Shown here piece after piece: positions 7,260 through 16,198 of a stretch of 64,000 bases of DNA. The stretch is from positions 1 to 64,000 of the forward strand of contig NZ_JAPDDP010000023.1 of NCBI RefSeq assembly GCF_027587195.1. The letters run 5' to 3'. The notes beneath the pieces were generated by a model. The model was not told the origin of the DNA. It saw nothing but the letters and a program-made list of their open reading frames with translations, and searched no databases. A program made the translations under genes and the position numbers. Origin of the DNA: Solirubrobacter phytolaccae. Its GTDB lineage: Bacteria > Actinomycetota > Thermoleophilia > Solirubrobacterales > Solirubrobacteraceae. Positions within the stretch are counted from its first letter, which is position 1. Each line of letters begins with the position of its first letter.

Positions 7260-8792
7260 GTGAAGTCATTCACCCTTGCGCTGCTTGCGGCAGCGCTCGT
7301 GGTCGTTCCGTCGAGCGCGCAGGCGCAGGAAGCGATCGACGGGCAGTACATCGTCGTGCTCAAGGCGAACGCGGGCACGGCGTCGGCGGATCGGGCGAAG
7401 ACGAAAGCGCGGGACCGCGGCGGGCGGATCCAGCGCGAGAGCTTCGGGCGGGTCCTCAACGGGTTCAGCGCCAAGCTCGACAGCAAGGCGCTCGCGGCCG
7501 TCAAGCAGGACGCGGCCGTGGACTTCGTCGAGCAGGACCGCGTGATCCGGCTCAGCGCGACGCAGACGAACGCGACGTGGGGGCTCGATCGCCTCGACCA
7601 GCGCGACCTGCCGCTCAGCACGACGTACTCGTACGGGAACCCGGGCGCGGGCGTGAAGGCGTACATCATCGACACCGGCATCCGGCTCACCCACGGTGAG
7701 TTCGCGAACGGGCGCGCGACGAGTGGCTACGACGCGATCGACGGCGGCTCGGCCGACGACTGCAACGGCCACGGCACGCACGTCGCGGGCACGGTCGGCG
7801 GTTCGCTCTACGGCGTGGCCAAGGGCGTGTCGCTCGTCGCCGTGCGCGTGCTCGACTGCAACGGGTCGGGCTCGACGTCGGGCGTGATTGCCGGCGTGAA
7901 CTGGGTCACCACCAACCATGCGGCCGGACAGGCCGCGGTCGCGAACATGAGCCTCGGCGGCGGCGTCTCGAGCGCGCTCGACACGGCGGTCCGCAACTCG
8001 ATCGCGGACGGCGTGACGTACGCGCTCGCGGCCGGCAACGAGAACACCAACGCGTGCAACTCCTCGCCGGCGCGCACGGCCGAGGCGATCACGGTCGGCG
8101 CGACGACGCGCACCGACGCGCGCGCCTCGTTCTCCAACTACGGCACGTGCGTGGACATCTTCGCGCCCGGCAACGGGATCACGTCCGCCTGGTACACGAG
8201 CAACACCGCCACGAACACGATCAGCGGCACGTCGATGGCCTCGCCGCACGTGGCGGGAGCGGCGGCCGTGTACCTGCAGGGCAACCCGGGCGCGAGCCCG
8301 GCGACCGTGGCGAGCTACCTGATCGCGCAGGCGACCACGGGCAAGGTCACGAGCCCGGGCAGCGGGTCGCCGAACCGGCTGCTGTACATCGCGCCGCCGG
8401 GCGGCGGGACCAACCCGACGCCGACACCGAGCCCGACGGTCACGCCGACGCCGACCAGCACGCCGACCCCGACCCCGAACCCGACGTGCGGGACCGAGAC
8501 CGAGTCGGGCAACCTCTCCGGCAGCGGCGCCTCGGCCGTCGTCCCGGGCGGCACCTACTACCAGTCGACCGCCTCCGGCACGCACCGCGCGTGCCTGACG
8601 GGACCGTCGAGCGCCGACTTCGACCTCTCGCTCAACAAGTGGAACGGGTCCACTTGGACGCGCGTGGCCAACTCCGAGGGGTCAACCTCGACCGAGCAGA
8701 TCAGCTATGCCGGCACGGCCGGTTACTACTACTGGCGCGTCACTTCCTGGCGTGGCAGTGGTGCGTTCACGCTGAGCTTCTCGCGCCCCTAG
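7260..8792 (+). CDS. Secreted subtilisin-like serine protease (S8, proteinase K/aqualysin type)
   Basis: This is a 510-residue preproenzyme. It has a signal peptide (about 1-22, ending AQA) and an I9 propeptide (about 28-100) that acts as folding chaperone and inhibitor. The catalytic domain has Asp138 (YIIDTGI), His171 (NGHGTHVAG), oxyanion-hole Asn260 (AAGNEN) and Ser325 (GTSMASPHVAG). A Thr-Pro-rich linker (about 384-409) leads to a C-terminal domain of about 100 residues beginning at a Cys, resembling bacterial pre-peptidase C-terminal (PPC) domains that help secretion or substrate binding and may be trimmed. All catalytic residues are present. GTG 7260 follows a good GGGAGG at 7249-7254. 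It stands alone and ends at a strong terminator. Confidence 0.95.
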   Translation: MKSFTLALLAAALVVVPSSAQAQEAIDGQYIVVLKANAGTASADRAKTKARDRGGRIQRESFGRVLNGFSAKLDSKALAAVKQDAAVDFVEQDRVIRLSATQTNATWGLDRLDQRDLPLSTTYSYGNPGAGVKAYIIDTGIRLTHGEFANGRATSGYDAIDGGSADDCNGHGTHVAGTVGGSLYGVAKGVSLVAVRVLDCNGSGSTSGVIAGVNWVTTNHAAGQAAVANMSLGGGVSSALDTAVRNSIADGVTYALAAGNENTNACNSSPARTAEAITVGATTRTDARASFSNYGTCVDIFAPGNGITSAWYTSNTATNTISGTSMASPHVAGAAAVYLQGNPGASPATVASYLIAQATTGKVTSPGSGSPNRLLYIAPPGGGTNPTPTPSPTVTPTPTSTPTPTPNPTCGTETESGNLSGSGASAVVPGGTYYQSTASGTHRACLTGPSSADFDLSLNKWNGSTWTRVANSEGSTSTEQISYAGTAGYYYWRVTSWRGSGAFTLSFSRP

Positions 8793-8804
8793 CCGCCGCT
8801 TCAT

Positions 8805-8843
8805 AAACGTTCGCCCCCGCCACACCGGTGGTGGGGGCGTTTC
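8805..8843 (+). terminator. Rho-independent terminator after subtilase gene
   Basis: A 12-bp GC-rich stem (8812-8823 with 8828-8839, one G-T pair) around loop ACCG is flanked by AAAC and TTTC. It lies 20 bp past the stop codon. Confidence 0.8.
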
Positions 8844-8848
8844 GCTTC

Positions 8849-8854
8849 TACGCT
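8849..8854 (+). promoter_or_regulatory. -10-like TACGCT for leaderless zinc-ribbon gene
   Basis: TACGCT is followed by six bases (AGGGGC) and then ATG 8861. It starts only 6 bp past the preceding terminator, so any -35 would lie inside the terminator stem. Confidence 0.5.
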
Positions 8855-8860
8855 AGGGGC

Positions 8861-9340
8861 ATGGAGGGTTCAGTCGGCGCGCCCCCGCAGCGCGTGTGTC
8901 CAAAGTGCGCTCGCATCTCGTGGGCGACGGGTCCGCAGTGCCCGTACTGCACGGCGAGCTTCCGCCGCTCTGGCGGCGTCGCGCCCTGGATGCTCGCGGT
9001 CGCCGCGTTGGTGGTCCTGCTCGGCGTCGGGTTGATGTTCTACATCACCGTCCAGGAGGTCAACGACCGCGTGGACGAGGTGAACAGCAAGATCGACACC
9101 AACTTCAACCGCATCCGGACGGACGTGCAGCAGCAGCTCGACGCGTTCCAGGCGGGCGCGGGTGCGGGTGCGGGCACGGTCCCGGTACCGACCGTCGCGC
9201 CGGTCCCGACGGAGGTCCCGACCGTGGACCCCGTGACGCCGGAGGCGACGGAGACGCCGACGGTCGAGGGTGAGACGACCCCGGACCCGGGCGCCGGCGC
9301 GACGCCGACACCCGAAGAGCCCGAGATCATCAACCCTTAA
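8861..9340 (+). CDS. Zinc-ribbon, single-pass membrane protein with Pro/Thr-rich tail
   Basis: This is a 159-residue protein of unknown function. Residues about 11-33 form a zinc ribbon (CPKCARIS followed by CPYC). One membrane helix follows (about 44-64, LAVAALVVLLGVGLMFYI), then a coiled-coil-like segment with heptad pattern (VNDRVDEVNSKIDTNF) and a Gly/Pro/Thr/Glu-rich tail of about 60 residues. The ribbon is expected in the cytoplasm and the tail outside. This layout is common in uncharacterised actinobacterial membrane proteins. The longer start at 8828 lies inside the terminator and is rejected; ATG 8861 gives a clean N-terminus. It is not in an obvious operon. Confidence 0.75.
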   Translation: MEGSVGAPPQRVCPKCARISWATGPQCPYCTASFRRSGGVAPWMLAVAALVVLLGVGLMFYITVQEVNDRVDEVNSKIDTNFNRIRTDVQQQLDAFQAGAGAGAGTVPVPTVAPVPTEVPTVDPVTPEATETPTVEGETTPDPGAGATPTPEEPEIINP

Positions 9341-9359
9341 TCCGCTCGCGCGGGTGTAA

Positions 9360-9381
9360 CGGCTCGTTCACGAACGAGCCG
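9360..9381. repeat. Perfect 22-bp palindrome
   Basis: CGGCTCGTTC-AC-GAACGAGCCG has ten-base perfect arms. It lies 20 bp after the zinc-ribbon gene and 110 bp before the first giant secreted protein. There is no T-tract, so it is more likely an operator for the downstream pair than a terminator. The surrounding 9341-9491 has no ORF. Confidence 0.5.
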
Positions 9382-9491
9382 CGGCGAGCGGTCACAGTGG
9401 CGGACTAACTGGCGCGGCCCGTGGATGAGGGCCCGCCCGGTCGGTCATCTGCGCGCGCTCCGGTCTGGCGGCGCGTGAACAAGGAGTTCTC

Positions 9492-12400
9492 ATGCCCACG
9501 GTTTCTCGTCGATCCCGCGCGTCCTTGCGCGGCCGTCGCCGCACGCTCGCGGCCGGCGTCGTCGCCCTCACCGCGTTCCCGCCCGCCGCCGTCGCGGCCG
9601 GCCCGCTGACGGCGCTCGACACCACCGAGCCACTCGCGCCCGGCGTCACGCTGCGCACGCTCAAGCCGCTGCTCACGCCCGGCTGGGCGGACGCCAGCGT
9701 GCTGGAGGTGCGCATGGGGGAGAGCGGCGCGCGGCTGAAGTTCCTGACGTCGCCGACGGTCAGCTTCAAGCCGGTCGGCAACAGCACGACGCCGGGCGCG
9801 CTGGCCAAGGCCGCGGGCGCGGTCGGCGCGGTCAACGGCGACGCCTACGACAACGGCAACTCGTTCGCGCCCAACCACGCGCAGATCGCCGACGGCGTGC
9901 TGCGCGCCTCGGGTGATCCGAAGGAGACGCGGCCGTGGCCGGTCGCGGGCGTCACCGCGCAGGGGCTCGGCGCGATGCAGAGCCTGCTGTTCACCGGCAC
10001 GATCACGCGTACCGACGCCGCGGCGGCGGTCTCGACGCTGCCGCTCGCGGCGATCAACAACTACAGCGCCGCCAAGTCCGGCGACATCGAGGCGTTCACG
10101 GGGCTGTGGGGGAGCGAGACGCGCAACCGCACGGGCGGGAGCGGCATCGTCGAGGTCAAGGTCGTCGACGGCGTCGTGACGCAGGTCCGGAGCGGCACGC
10201 CGGGCAGCGGCGCGATCGCCGCGAACGAGCTCTACCTGGTCGGCCGCGAGGCGGGCGGGACCGCGCTCGCGCAGTTCAAGGAGGGCGACCGGGTGGCGCT
10301 CGACTACGCGCTCAAGACCGCGGCCGGCGGTGCCGCGCCGGACTTCGCGCAGGCGCTCGGCGGGCACGCGATCGTCGCGCCGCTGGTCACCGCCGGCGCC
10401 GTCACGGCGACCGACGACACGGCCGGCGCCGCCGCGCGCACCGCGATGGGCTTCTCGGCCGACGGGCGCACGGCCTTCCTCGCCGCCGTCCGCAACACGT
10501 CGCTGACCGACCTCGGCAGGCTGATGCGCGAGCTCGGCGCGTTCAACGCGATCAACCTCGGTGGCGGCGGCTCGACGACGCTCTCGGCGCGCTCTGCCGG
10601 CACGAACGACATGACGCTGCGAACGAGCAGCGAGCGCAACGAGAACGGCGCCGTCGGCGTGCTCACGGCCCCGGGCGACGGCTCGCTCGCGGCGCTCCTG
10701 GTCAAGTCGGCGCCGCGCGTGTTCGCGGGCGGCCGGCTGGCGCTGACCGCGACGCCCCTCGACGGCGCGTGGGGGAAGGCGACGCTGACCGACCCGGTGA
10801 CCTGGGCCACGAGCGGCGGCAGCGTCGACACGTCGGGCGTCCTGACGGCTCCGCTGACGCCGGGCAGCGTGTCCGTCACGGCCACCTCCGGCGGCGCGAC
10901 CGGCACCGCTGACGTGCAGGTGCTCGACGAGGTGCACTCGCTCACCGCGACGCCCACCACGCTCTCGTTCGCCGACAAGGACGCGTCGCCGTCCCCGATC
11001 GCGCTCGCCGGCAAGGACGCGGAGGGCTTCGACGCTCCGGTCGACGCCGCCGCCGCGACGCTCGAGTTCGACGAGGACATCATCGCCGCCACGGTGCAGG
11101 GCGACGGCCGGCTGCAGATCGCGCCGCGCGCGACCGGCTCGACCGTGCTCTGGATCACCGCCGGAGACGCGACCGCCGCCGTCGCCGTGCGGGTCGGCGA
11201 CGTGCCGCTGCCGACGGTCATCCCGGCCGCGGACCCGGCCGACCGGATGGTCTCGGTCGACGGCACGTCCACGCTCGCGCCGTGGAGCTTCGCGATGCTC
11301 TCCGGCCTGGGCGTCGCCGGTGCGGGCGACGACGCCGCGGCGCGCGCGGCGCGCTCGGTGCGTGCCGCCCGCGCGGCCGGCGTCGACTTCGTCCTGCTCT
11401 CCGACGTCACCGCGAGCGGCGCGACCGGGCAGGCCGCCGCGGCCGCGAGCGCCCTGATCGCAGCCGGCTGCGACCTCGCCACCGGCACGAGCCTCCCGGA
11501 CGGTGACGGCGTGCCGTGCGTGGCCGTGCCGGCGCCCGCCGACCGCGGCGCCGGCTCGCTCACCGAGTGGACCGCGAGCTTCGGGCCCGCCCACCGCACC
11601 TTCGACCACGACGGCGTCCGCTTCGTCCTGCTCGACTCCTCGGCCGCGACGCTGCGCGCGAACGCGGCCCAGCTCGCCGTCCTGCGCGAAGCGCTCACGG
11701 GCGCCGAGACGGACGCGTCCATCCGGGCCGTGGCCGTCATCACCACGCGTCCCACCACCGATCCGACGGGTGACGCGTCGCTCGGCCTGACCGACGCCAA
11801 CGAGCGCGCGATGCTCCAGAGCCTGCTGCAGCGCTTCCGCGCGGAGACGCACAAGGGTGTCGTGCTGATCGACGGCGAGGCGCGGATCGCGGGCGTCCGG
11901 CGTTCGGCCGGGCTGGCCGAGGTCGGCGTCCCGGCGGTCAACCGCGACCCGCGCGGCAGCGCCGACGCGGGCGGCTTCAACGGCTGGGCCCGGTTCGACG
12001 TGGACTCCGAGGCGTCGGACGCCGGCAGCGACTGGATCGGCGCGGACCTGCGTCCGGCGGGCACGAGCGTGGTCGTCGACGCGAGCGAGACGGTCGAGGT
12101 CGACGCGTCCGATCCGGTCTACGCCGACGCTCACGAAGGTGTCCGCACGATCCCGCTGCGCTACCCGGCCACGCCGCGCTGGTCTGGCTCGACCGGCCTC
12201 GCGATCGGCTCGGGGCCGGCGGCGCTGCGGGACGCGCGGGCGGCCGGCAAGCTCGCGCTGCTGGACCCGCGCACCGGGTTGCTGACCGGCCTGAAGGCGG
12301 GTGAGGTGACGATCGCCGCGACGATCGACGGCCGCAACGCCGACGCGCCGGTCACCGGGCAGGCGAAGGTGGAGATCGTCGCGGCCGAGGAGCCCGAGGT

Positions 12401-12875
12401 GGAGCCGACCCCGACGCCCACGCCCACGCCCACGCCGACCGCCACGGCGACGCCCACCGTGACCGCCACGCCGTCGCCGTCGGGGACGCCGTCCGCGACG
12501 GCCACGCCGCTGCCGCTCCCCGCGCCGACCGCGAGCCCGACGCCCGCACCGGCGGCGACGCGCACCACGTCGCTGTCGCCGCGGCTGAAGGCGACGCGCA
12601 CCGCGATCCAGCTGACGGTCTCCGTGCCGAAGGGCTCGATCGCCTCCGCGGCCGTGCAGCTGAAGGCGAAGCTGCGCTCGCGCACGGTCGTGGTCGGTCG
12701 CGGCAGCGTGACGCTCGGCAACGGCGCGACGAAGACGCTGTCGCTCAAGCTCAGCGCGGCCGCGCGGAAGGAGCTCAAGCGCGTGCGCAAGCTCAAGGTC
12801 ACGGTGGTGATCGCGGCACAGCGCGCCGACGGCAAGACGGTGACCACCACGAAGGCGATCACGGTGAAGGCGTGA
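9492..12875 (+). CDS. Giant secreted phosphodiester-glycosidase-like protein, copy 1
   Basis: This 1127-residue exported protein has a twin-Arg/basic signal peptide (about 1-36). A NAGPA-type phosphodiester glycosidase domain follows (about 60-395), with GAVNGDAYD near the start and AINLGGGGSTTLSA near the end. Two Ig/bacterial Big-like beta modules come next (about 410-590). A region of about 230 residues then looks like a degenerate calcineurin-type phosphoesterase (WSFAMLSGLGV, VDFVLLSDV, FGPAHRTFDHDGVRFVLLD). A Thr-Pro repeat linker (about 970-1015) and a Lys-rich C-terminal beta domain complete it. NAGPA domains cleave sugar-phosphodiester bonds, so cell-surface polymers such as teichoic acids are possible targets; this is inference. 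AAGGAG sits 6 nt before ATG. It overlaps copy 2 by GTGA. Confidence 0.8.
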   Translation: MPTVSRRSRASLRGRRRTLAAGVVALTAFPPAAVAAGPLTALDTTEPLAPGVTLRTLKPLLTPGWADASVLEVRMGESGARLKFLTSPTVSFKPVGNSTTPGALAKAAGAVGAVNGDAYDNGNSFAPNHAQIADGVLRASGDPKETRPWPVAGVTAQGLGAMQSLLFTGTITRTDAAAAVSTLPLAAINNYSAAKSGDIEAFTGLWGSETRNRTGGSGIVEVKVVDGVVTQVRSGTPGSGAIAANELYLVGREAGGTALAQFKEGDRVALDYALKTAAGGAAPDFAQALGGHAIVAPLVTAGAVTATDDTAGAAARTAMGFSADGRTAFLAAVRNTSLTDLGRLMRELGAFNAINLGGGGSTTLSARSAGTNDMTLRTSSERNENGAVGVLTAPGDGSLAALLVKSAPRVFAGGRLALTATPLDGAWGKATLTDPVTWATSGGSVDTSGVLTAPLTPGSVSVTATSGGATGTADVQVLDEVHSLTATPTTLSFADKDASPSPIALAGKDAEGFDAPVDAAAATLEFDEDIIAATVQGDGRLQIAPRATGSTVLWITAGDATAAVAVRVGDVPLPTVIPAADPADRMVSVDGTSTLAPWSFAMLSGLGVAGAGDDAAARAARSVRAARAAGVDFVLLSDVTASGATGQAAAAASALIAAGCDLATGTSLPDGDGVPCVAVPAPADRGAGSLTEWTASFGPAHRTFDHDGVRFVLLDSSAATLRANAAQLAVLREALTGAETDASIRAVAVITTRPTTDPTGDASLGLTDANERAMLQSLLQRFRAETHKGVVLIDGEARIAGVRRSAGLAEVGVPAVNRDPRGSADAGGFNGWARFDVDSEASDAGSDWIGADLRPAGTSVVVDASETVEVDASDPVYADAHEGVRTIPLRYPATPRWSGSTGLAIGSGPAALRDARAAGKLALLDPRTGLLTGLKAGEVTIAATIDGRNADAPVTGQAKVEIVAAEEPEVEPTPTPTPTPTPTATATPTVTATPSPSGTPSATATPLPLPAPTASPTPAPAATRTTSLSPRLKATRTAIQLTVSVPKGSIASAAVQLKAKLRSRTVVVGRGSVTLGNGATKTLSLKLSAAARKELKRVRKLKVTVVIAAQRADGKTVTTTKAITVKA

Positions 12876-15800
12876 GGCGCGCGCTGCTGACGGCGGCGGC
12901 GGTGGTCGCCGCCGTCGCCGTCGGCCCGGCCGTGCCGTCGGCGCGGGCGCAGGTCCTCCCGGCGCTCGACACGAGCGAGCAGGTCGGTCCCGACATCACG
13001 TTGCGGCACCTGCAGTACCCGGCCGCGGGCGGCTGGGTCGACGCGTACGTGCTCCGCGCCGACCTCGCGCGTCCGGACGTCAAGCTCGACCTGCTGCACC
13101 CGCCGGTGATCGCGCAGGGCCAGGTGCTGAGCGAGCAGGCCAAGAGCGCGGGCGCGATGGCCGGCGTGAACGCCGACTTCTTCGACATCAACAACTCGTA
13201 CGCGTCGCAGGGCTTCGAGGTCAAGGACGGGGCGCTGCGCAAGACGTCCACGCCGGCCGCCGCGGGCAGCCTGGCGTCGGTGATCACGACGGCCGGCAAG
13301 GCGCTGCAGACGCAGCTGGCGTTCGCCGGGTCGATCACCGCGAACGGCGGCACGCTCGCCTCGCTGGCCGGCGTCAACACCTACGCGACGACCGCCGACG
13401 GCATCGTCCAGTTCACCCCGCAGTGGGGCACCTACTCCCGCGCGCGGCCGACGAGCGGCGCGAGCAGCACCGCCGAGGTGCTCGTGCGCGCCGGCAAGGT
13501 CGTGTCCGTGAGCACCACCACGCCCGGCGCGGGCGCGATTCCGGCCGACGGTTTCTACCTGGTCGGGCGGGGCGCGGGCGCGACAAGCCTCGCCTCACTG
13601 CAGGTCGGCGACGCGGTGTCCGTGACCGCGGGCGTCACCACCGCCGGCGGTGAAAGCGTGCGCCTCGCGGTCAGCGGCGGCGCCGCGATCCTGCGCGACG
13701 GCATCGTCCAAACGGTCCCGTCCGACGCGTTCGGCGACCCGCTGAACCCGAACCCGCGCACGGCGATCGGGTTCGACCGCGACGCGACGCACGTGTACCT
13801 CGCCGTGGTCGACGGCCGCCGCTCCGGCTTCCCGGGCATCTCCCAGAGCCAACTCGGCGCGCTGCTCGCCGCGTCCGGAGCGTGGAACGCGCAGAACCTC
13901 GACGGCGGCGGCTCCTCCGAGCTGCTGGCCCGAGCGGCCGGACAGGCCACGCCCGCGATCCGCAACGTCCCGTCGGACGGCCGCGAGCGCACGGACGCCA
14001 ACGGCATCGGGCTGATCGTCACGCCCGGCGACGGCACCGCCCGCACGCTGCTGCTCGACCCGGACGGCGACGCCGCCCGCTCCGGCGGCACAGTCGCGCG
14101 CGTGTTCCCGGGCGCCCGCCTGCGCCTCCGCCTTGCGACGGCGGTCGACGCGGGCTGGGCGCCGGCGCCGCTGCCCGCCTCGGTGAGCTGGTCGACGACG
14201 CGCGGCACGATCGACGCCGACGGCCGCCTGACCGCGCCGGCCACCCCTGGCGGGCTGACGGTGACGGCGACGGGCGCGACGGCCACCGGCACGTCGAGCG
14301 TGCGCGTGCTCGGGCCACTCGCCACGATCACGCCCGCGCAGGCCGCCGTCGCGTTCGCCGGCACGACCGCGCGGGCCACGAACATCCCGCTCACCGGACG
14401 CGACGCGCAGGGGTTCTCGGGCCCACTCGACGCGGCTGACACGACCCTCTCGTTCGACGCGGCCGTGATCAGCGCGACGGCCGCGAGCGACGGGTCGGTG
14501 CGGATCGCTCCGCGGGCGGTCGGGGCGACGCTGCTGCGGATCCGCTCCGGGAACGTCGCGAGCGAGCTCACGGTCACCGTCGGCGCGGCGAGCCCGCCCG
14601 CGCTCGAGCTGCCGCCCACGCCCGATCCGCTCGTCGCGAGCCAGGGCGACGGCGCGCAGCCGTGGACGTTCGCGGCGCTCGCCAACCCTGGCATCGCGAC
14701 AGCGGACGACGCGGGCGCCGACGCGACGGTCGCCGCGCTCACCCGTGCCCGTGCCGGCGGCGCGGACTTCGTGCTCGTCGGCGGCGGCGTGACCTCCGCG
14801 GGCGAGGACGGCCAGACGACCGCAGCGGCCGAAGCGCTCACGCGCGGCGGCTGCGTCCTCGTCACCGGCTCGACCCTCCCCGCCGCCCCGGCCGGCAAGG
14901 TGCCGTGCGTCGTCACGCCCGGCGGCGCGGACGGCGGCAGCTTCACCACGACGTTCGGTCCCGCCCGTCGCACGTTCGACCATCACGGGACGAGGTTCGT
15001 GCTGTTGGACTCCGCGAGCGGCACGCTGCTCGACGCCGGCGCCACGCAGGTCACGGCGCTCGCCACCGCCCTCGACGACGCAGCCGCGAACCCGGCCGTC
15101 GACGGGGTGGTCGTGGCGTCCTACCGCCCGGTCACCGACGCGCTCGGCGACGCCGCGCGGGCGCTCACCGACCCGCGCGAGGGCGTGCTGCTCGAGCAGG
15201 CGCTCGCCGGCTTCGCGGAGCGCTCCGGCAAGCCGGTCGCGTTGCTCACCGCGGGCTCGCGCCTCGCCGAGGTGCGGCGTGTCGAGGGGGTTGCCGAGCT
15301 GTCGCTGCCGCCGCTGACCGCCCCGCGGGGCAACGCCGCGCGCGGCGGGTTCACGGGGTGGACGCGCCTGACGGCCGGCCCGCGCGGGCTGGTCGCCGAC
15401 GTGCACGCGCTCGCGGACACGATCGAGCTGTCCGTGCCCGCCACGCTCGCGACCGGCGCTTCCACGGCCGTCGCGGCGACGCTCACGCAGGCCACGCGCC
15501 GTGTGCCCGCCCGCTTCCCGCTCTCCCCGCGCTGGTCGGGCTCCGGGCTGGTGATCGGCGCGGACGTCGAAGCGGCGCGAGCCCTCGGCGCGGTGGCGAT
15601 CCTCGACCCCGCGACGCGCACGCTGACCGGGCTGAAGGCCGGCACGGTGACCGTCGCTGTGGACGCCGACGGCGCTCACGCGGAGCAGGCCGTGCAGGTC
15701 ACCGCCGCGCCCGTGGAGCAGGAGCCGGACCCGGAGCCGACGCCGGCCCCGCCGGGCACCGAGGCGCCGGTCGTGGTTCCGGCACCGCCCGGACCGCCGC

Positions 15801-16153
15801 TCCAGCCCATGCCCATCCGTATGCCGAGCAACGTCATCCGCGTGCTCTCGGCCGCGGGCTCGTCGACCGCGCTGACGTTCAAGGTCAGCGTGCCGGGCGC
15901 GGGCCGCCTGGTCGTCAGCGCGAAGGCGACGCCGAAGGGCCGCAAGGCCGTCACGGTCGGCTCGCACACCACGACCGCCCGCTCGGCCGGCACGGTGAAG
16001 GTCACGCTCAAGCTGTCGGCGCGCACGCGCGCGGCGATCGCCAAGGGCCGCTCGCACAAGGCGACGGTGAAGGCGACGCTGCGCTTCACGCCCACGGGCG
16101 GCAGCGCACGCACCGTCACGCGCAGCTTCGGCGTGACGGTCCGCGGACACTAG
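12872..16153 (+). CDS. Giant secreted phosphodiester-glycosidase-like protein, copy 2
   Basis: This 1093-residue paralogue of the preceding gene has the same domain order. The signal peptide (about 1-26, ending ARAQ) is followed by the NAGPA-like domain (MAGVNADFFDIN near residue 105; AQNLDGGGSSELLA near 350), Ig-like modules and the phosphoesterase-like region (TFGPARRTFDHHGTRFVLLD, DGVVVASYRPVTD). It then has Lys/Arg-free AP-rich linkers and a basic C-terminal beta domain. This copy keeps NADFFD and NLDGGGSS, the family's more canonical forms, whereas copy 1 has NGDAYD and NLGGGGST, so copy 2 is the likelier active enzyme. GTG 12872 overlaps the upstream TGA. The pair is an old tandem duplication, as the sequences differ throughout. 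Confidence 0.8.
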   Translation: MRRALLTAAAVVAAVAVGPAVPSARAQVLPALDTSEQVGPDITLRHLQYPAAGGWVDAYVLRADLARPDVKLDLLHPPVIAQGQVLSEQAKSAGAMAGVNADFFDINNSYASQGFEVKDGALRKTSTPAAAGSLASVITTAGKALQTQLAFAGSITANGGTLASLAGVNTYATTADGIVQFTPQWGTYSRARPTSGASSTAEVLVRAGKVVSVSTTTPGAGAIPADGFYLVGRGAGATSLASLQVGDAVSVTAGVTTAGGESVRLAVSGGAAILRDGIVQTVPSDAFGDPLNPNPRTAIGFDRDATHVYLAVVDGRRSGFPGISQSQLGALLAASGAWNAQNLDGGGSSELLARAAGQATPAIRNVPSDGRERTDANGIGLIVTPGDGTARTLLLDPDGDAARSGGTVARVFPGARLRLRLATAVDAGWAPAPLPASVSWSTTRGTIDADGRLTAPATPGGLTVTATGATATGTSSVRVLGPLATITPAQAAVAFAGTTARATNIPLTGRDAQGFSGPLDAADTTLSFDAAVISATAASDGSVRIAPRAVGATLLRIRSGNVASELTVTVGAASPPALELPPTPDPLVASQGDGAQPWTFAALANPGIATADDAGADATVAALTRARAGGADFVLVGGGVTSAGEDGQTTAAAEALTRGGCVLVTGSTLPAAPAGKVPCVVTPGGADGGSFTTTFGPARRTFDHHGTRFVLLDSASGTLLDAGATQVTALATALDDAAANPAVDGVVVASYRPVTDALGDAARALTDPREGVLLEQALAGFAERSGKPVALLTAGSRLAEVRRVEGVAELSLPPLTAPRGNAARGGFTGWTRLTAGPRGLVADVHALADTIELSVPATLATGASTAVAATLTQATRRVPARFPLSPRWSGSGLVIGADVEAARALGAVAILDPATRTLTGLKAGTVTVAVDADGAHAEQAVQVTAAPVEQEPDPEPTPAPPGTEAPVVVPAPPGPPLQPMPIRMPSNVIRVLSAAGSSTALTFKVSVPGAGRLVVSAKATPKGRKAVTVGSHTTTARSAGTVKVTLKLSARTRAAIAKGRSHKATVKATLRFTPTGGSARTVTRSFGVTVRGH

Positions 16154-16163
16154 GCGGAGAACA

Positions 16164-16190
16164 CCCGGGGCGGCGCGCAGCCGCCCCGGG
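16164..16190. terminator. Bidirectional hairpin between convergent genes
   Basis: An 11-bp perfect GC stem (CCCGGGGCGGC with GCCGCCCCGGG) encloses a 5-nt loop. It lies in the 45-bp gap between the glycosidase-like gene and the convergent phosphorylase gene. No T-tract follows on either side. Confidence 0.65.
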
Positions 16191-16198
16191 GGACCGGC

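Noticed and set aside
9405-12134. A 909-residue minus-strand open frame opposite the first giant secreted protein
   Set aside because: It is Arg/Gly/Asp-rich shadow coding typical of high-GC antisense frames; the plus strand has a signal peptide, recognisable domains and a good ribosome site.
12400-12560. Repeated ACGCCCACGCC-type sequence in the first giant protein, and a similar stretch near 8410-8485
   Set aside because: Not a CRISPR or mobile repeat; it encodes Thr-Pro linkers in frame, without spacers.
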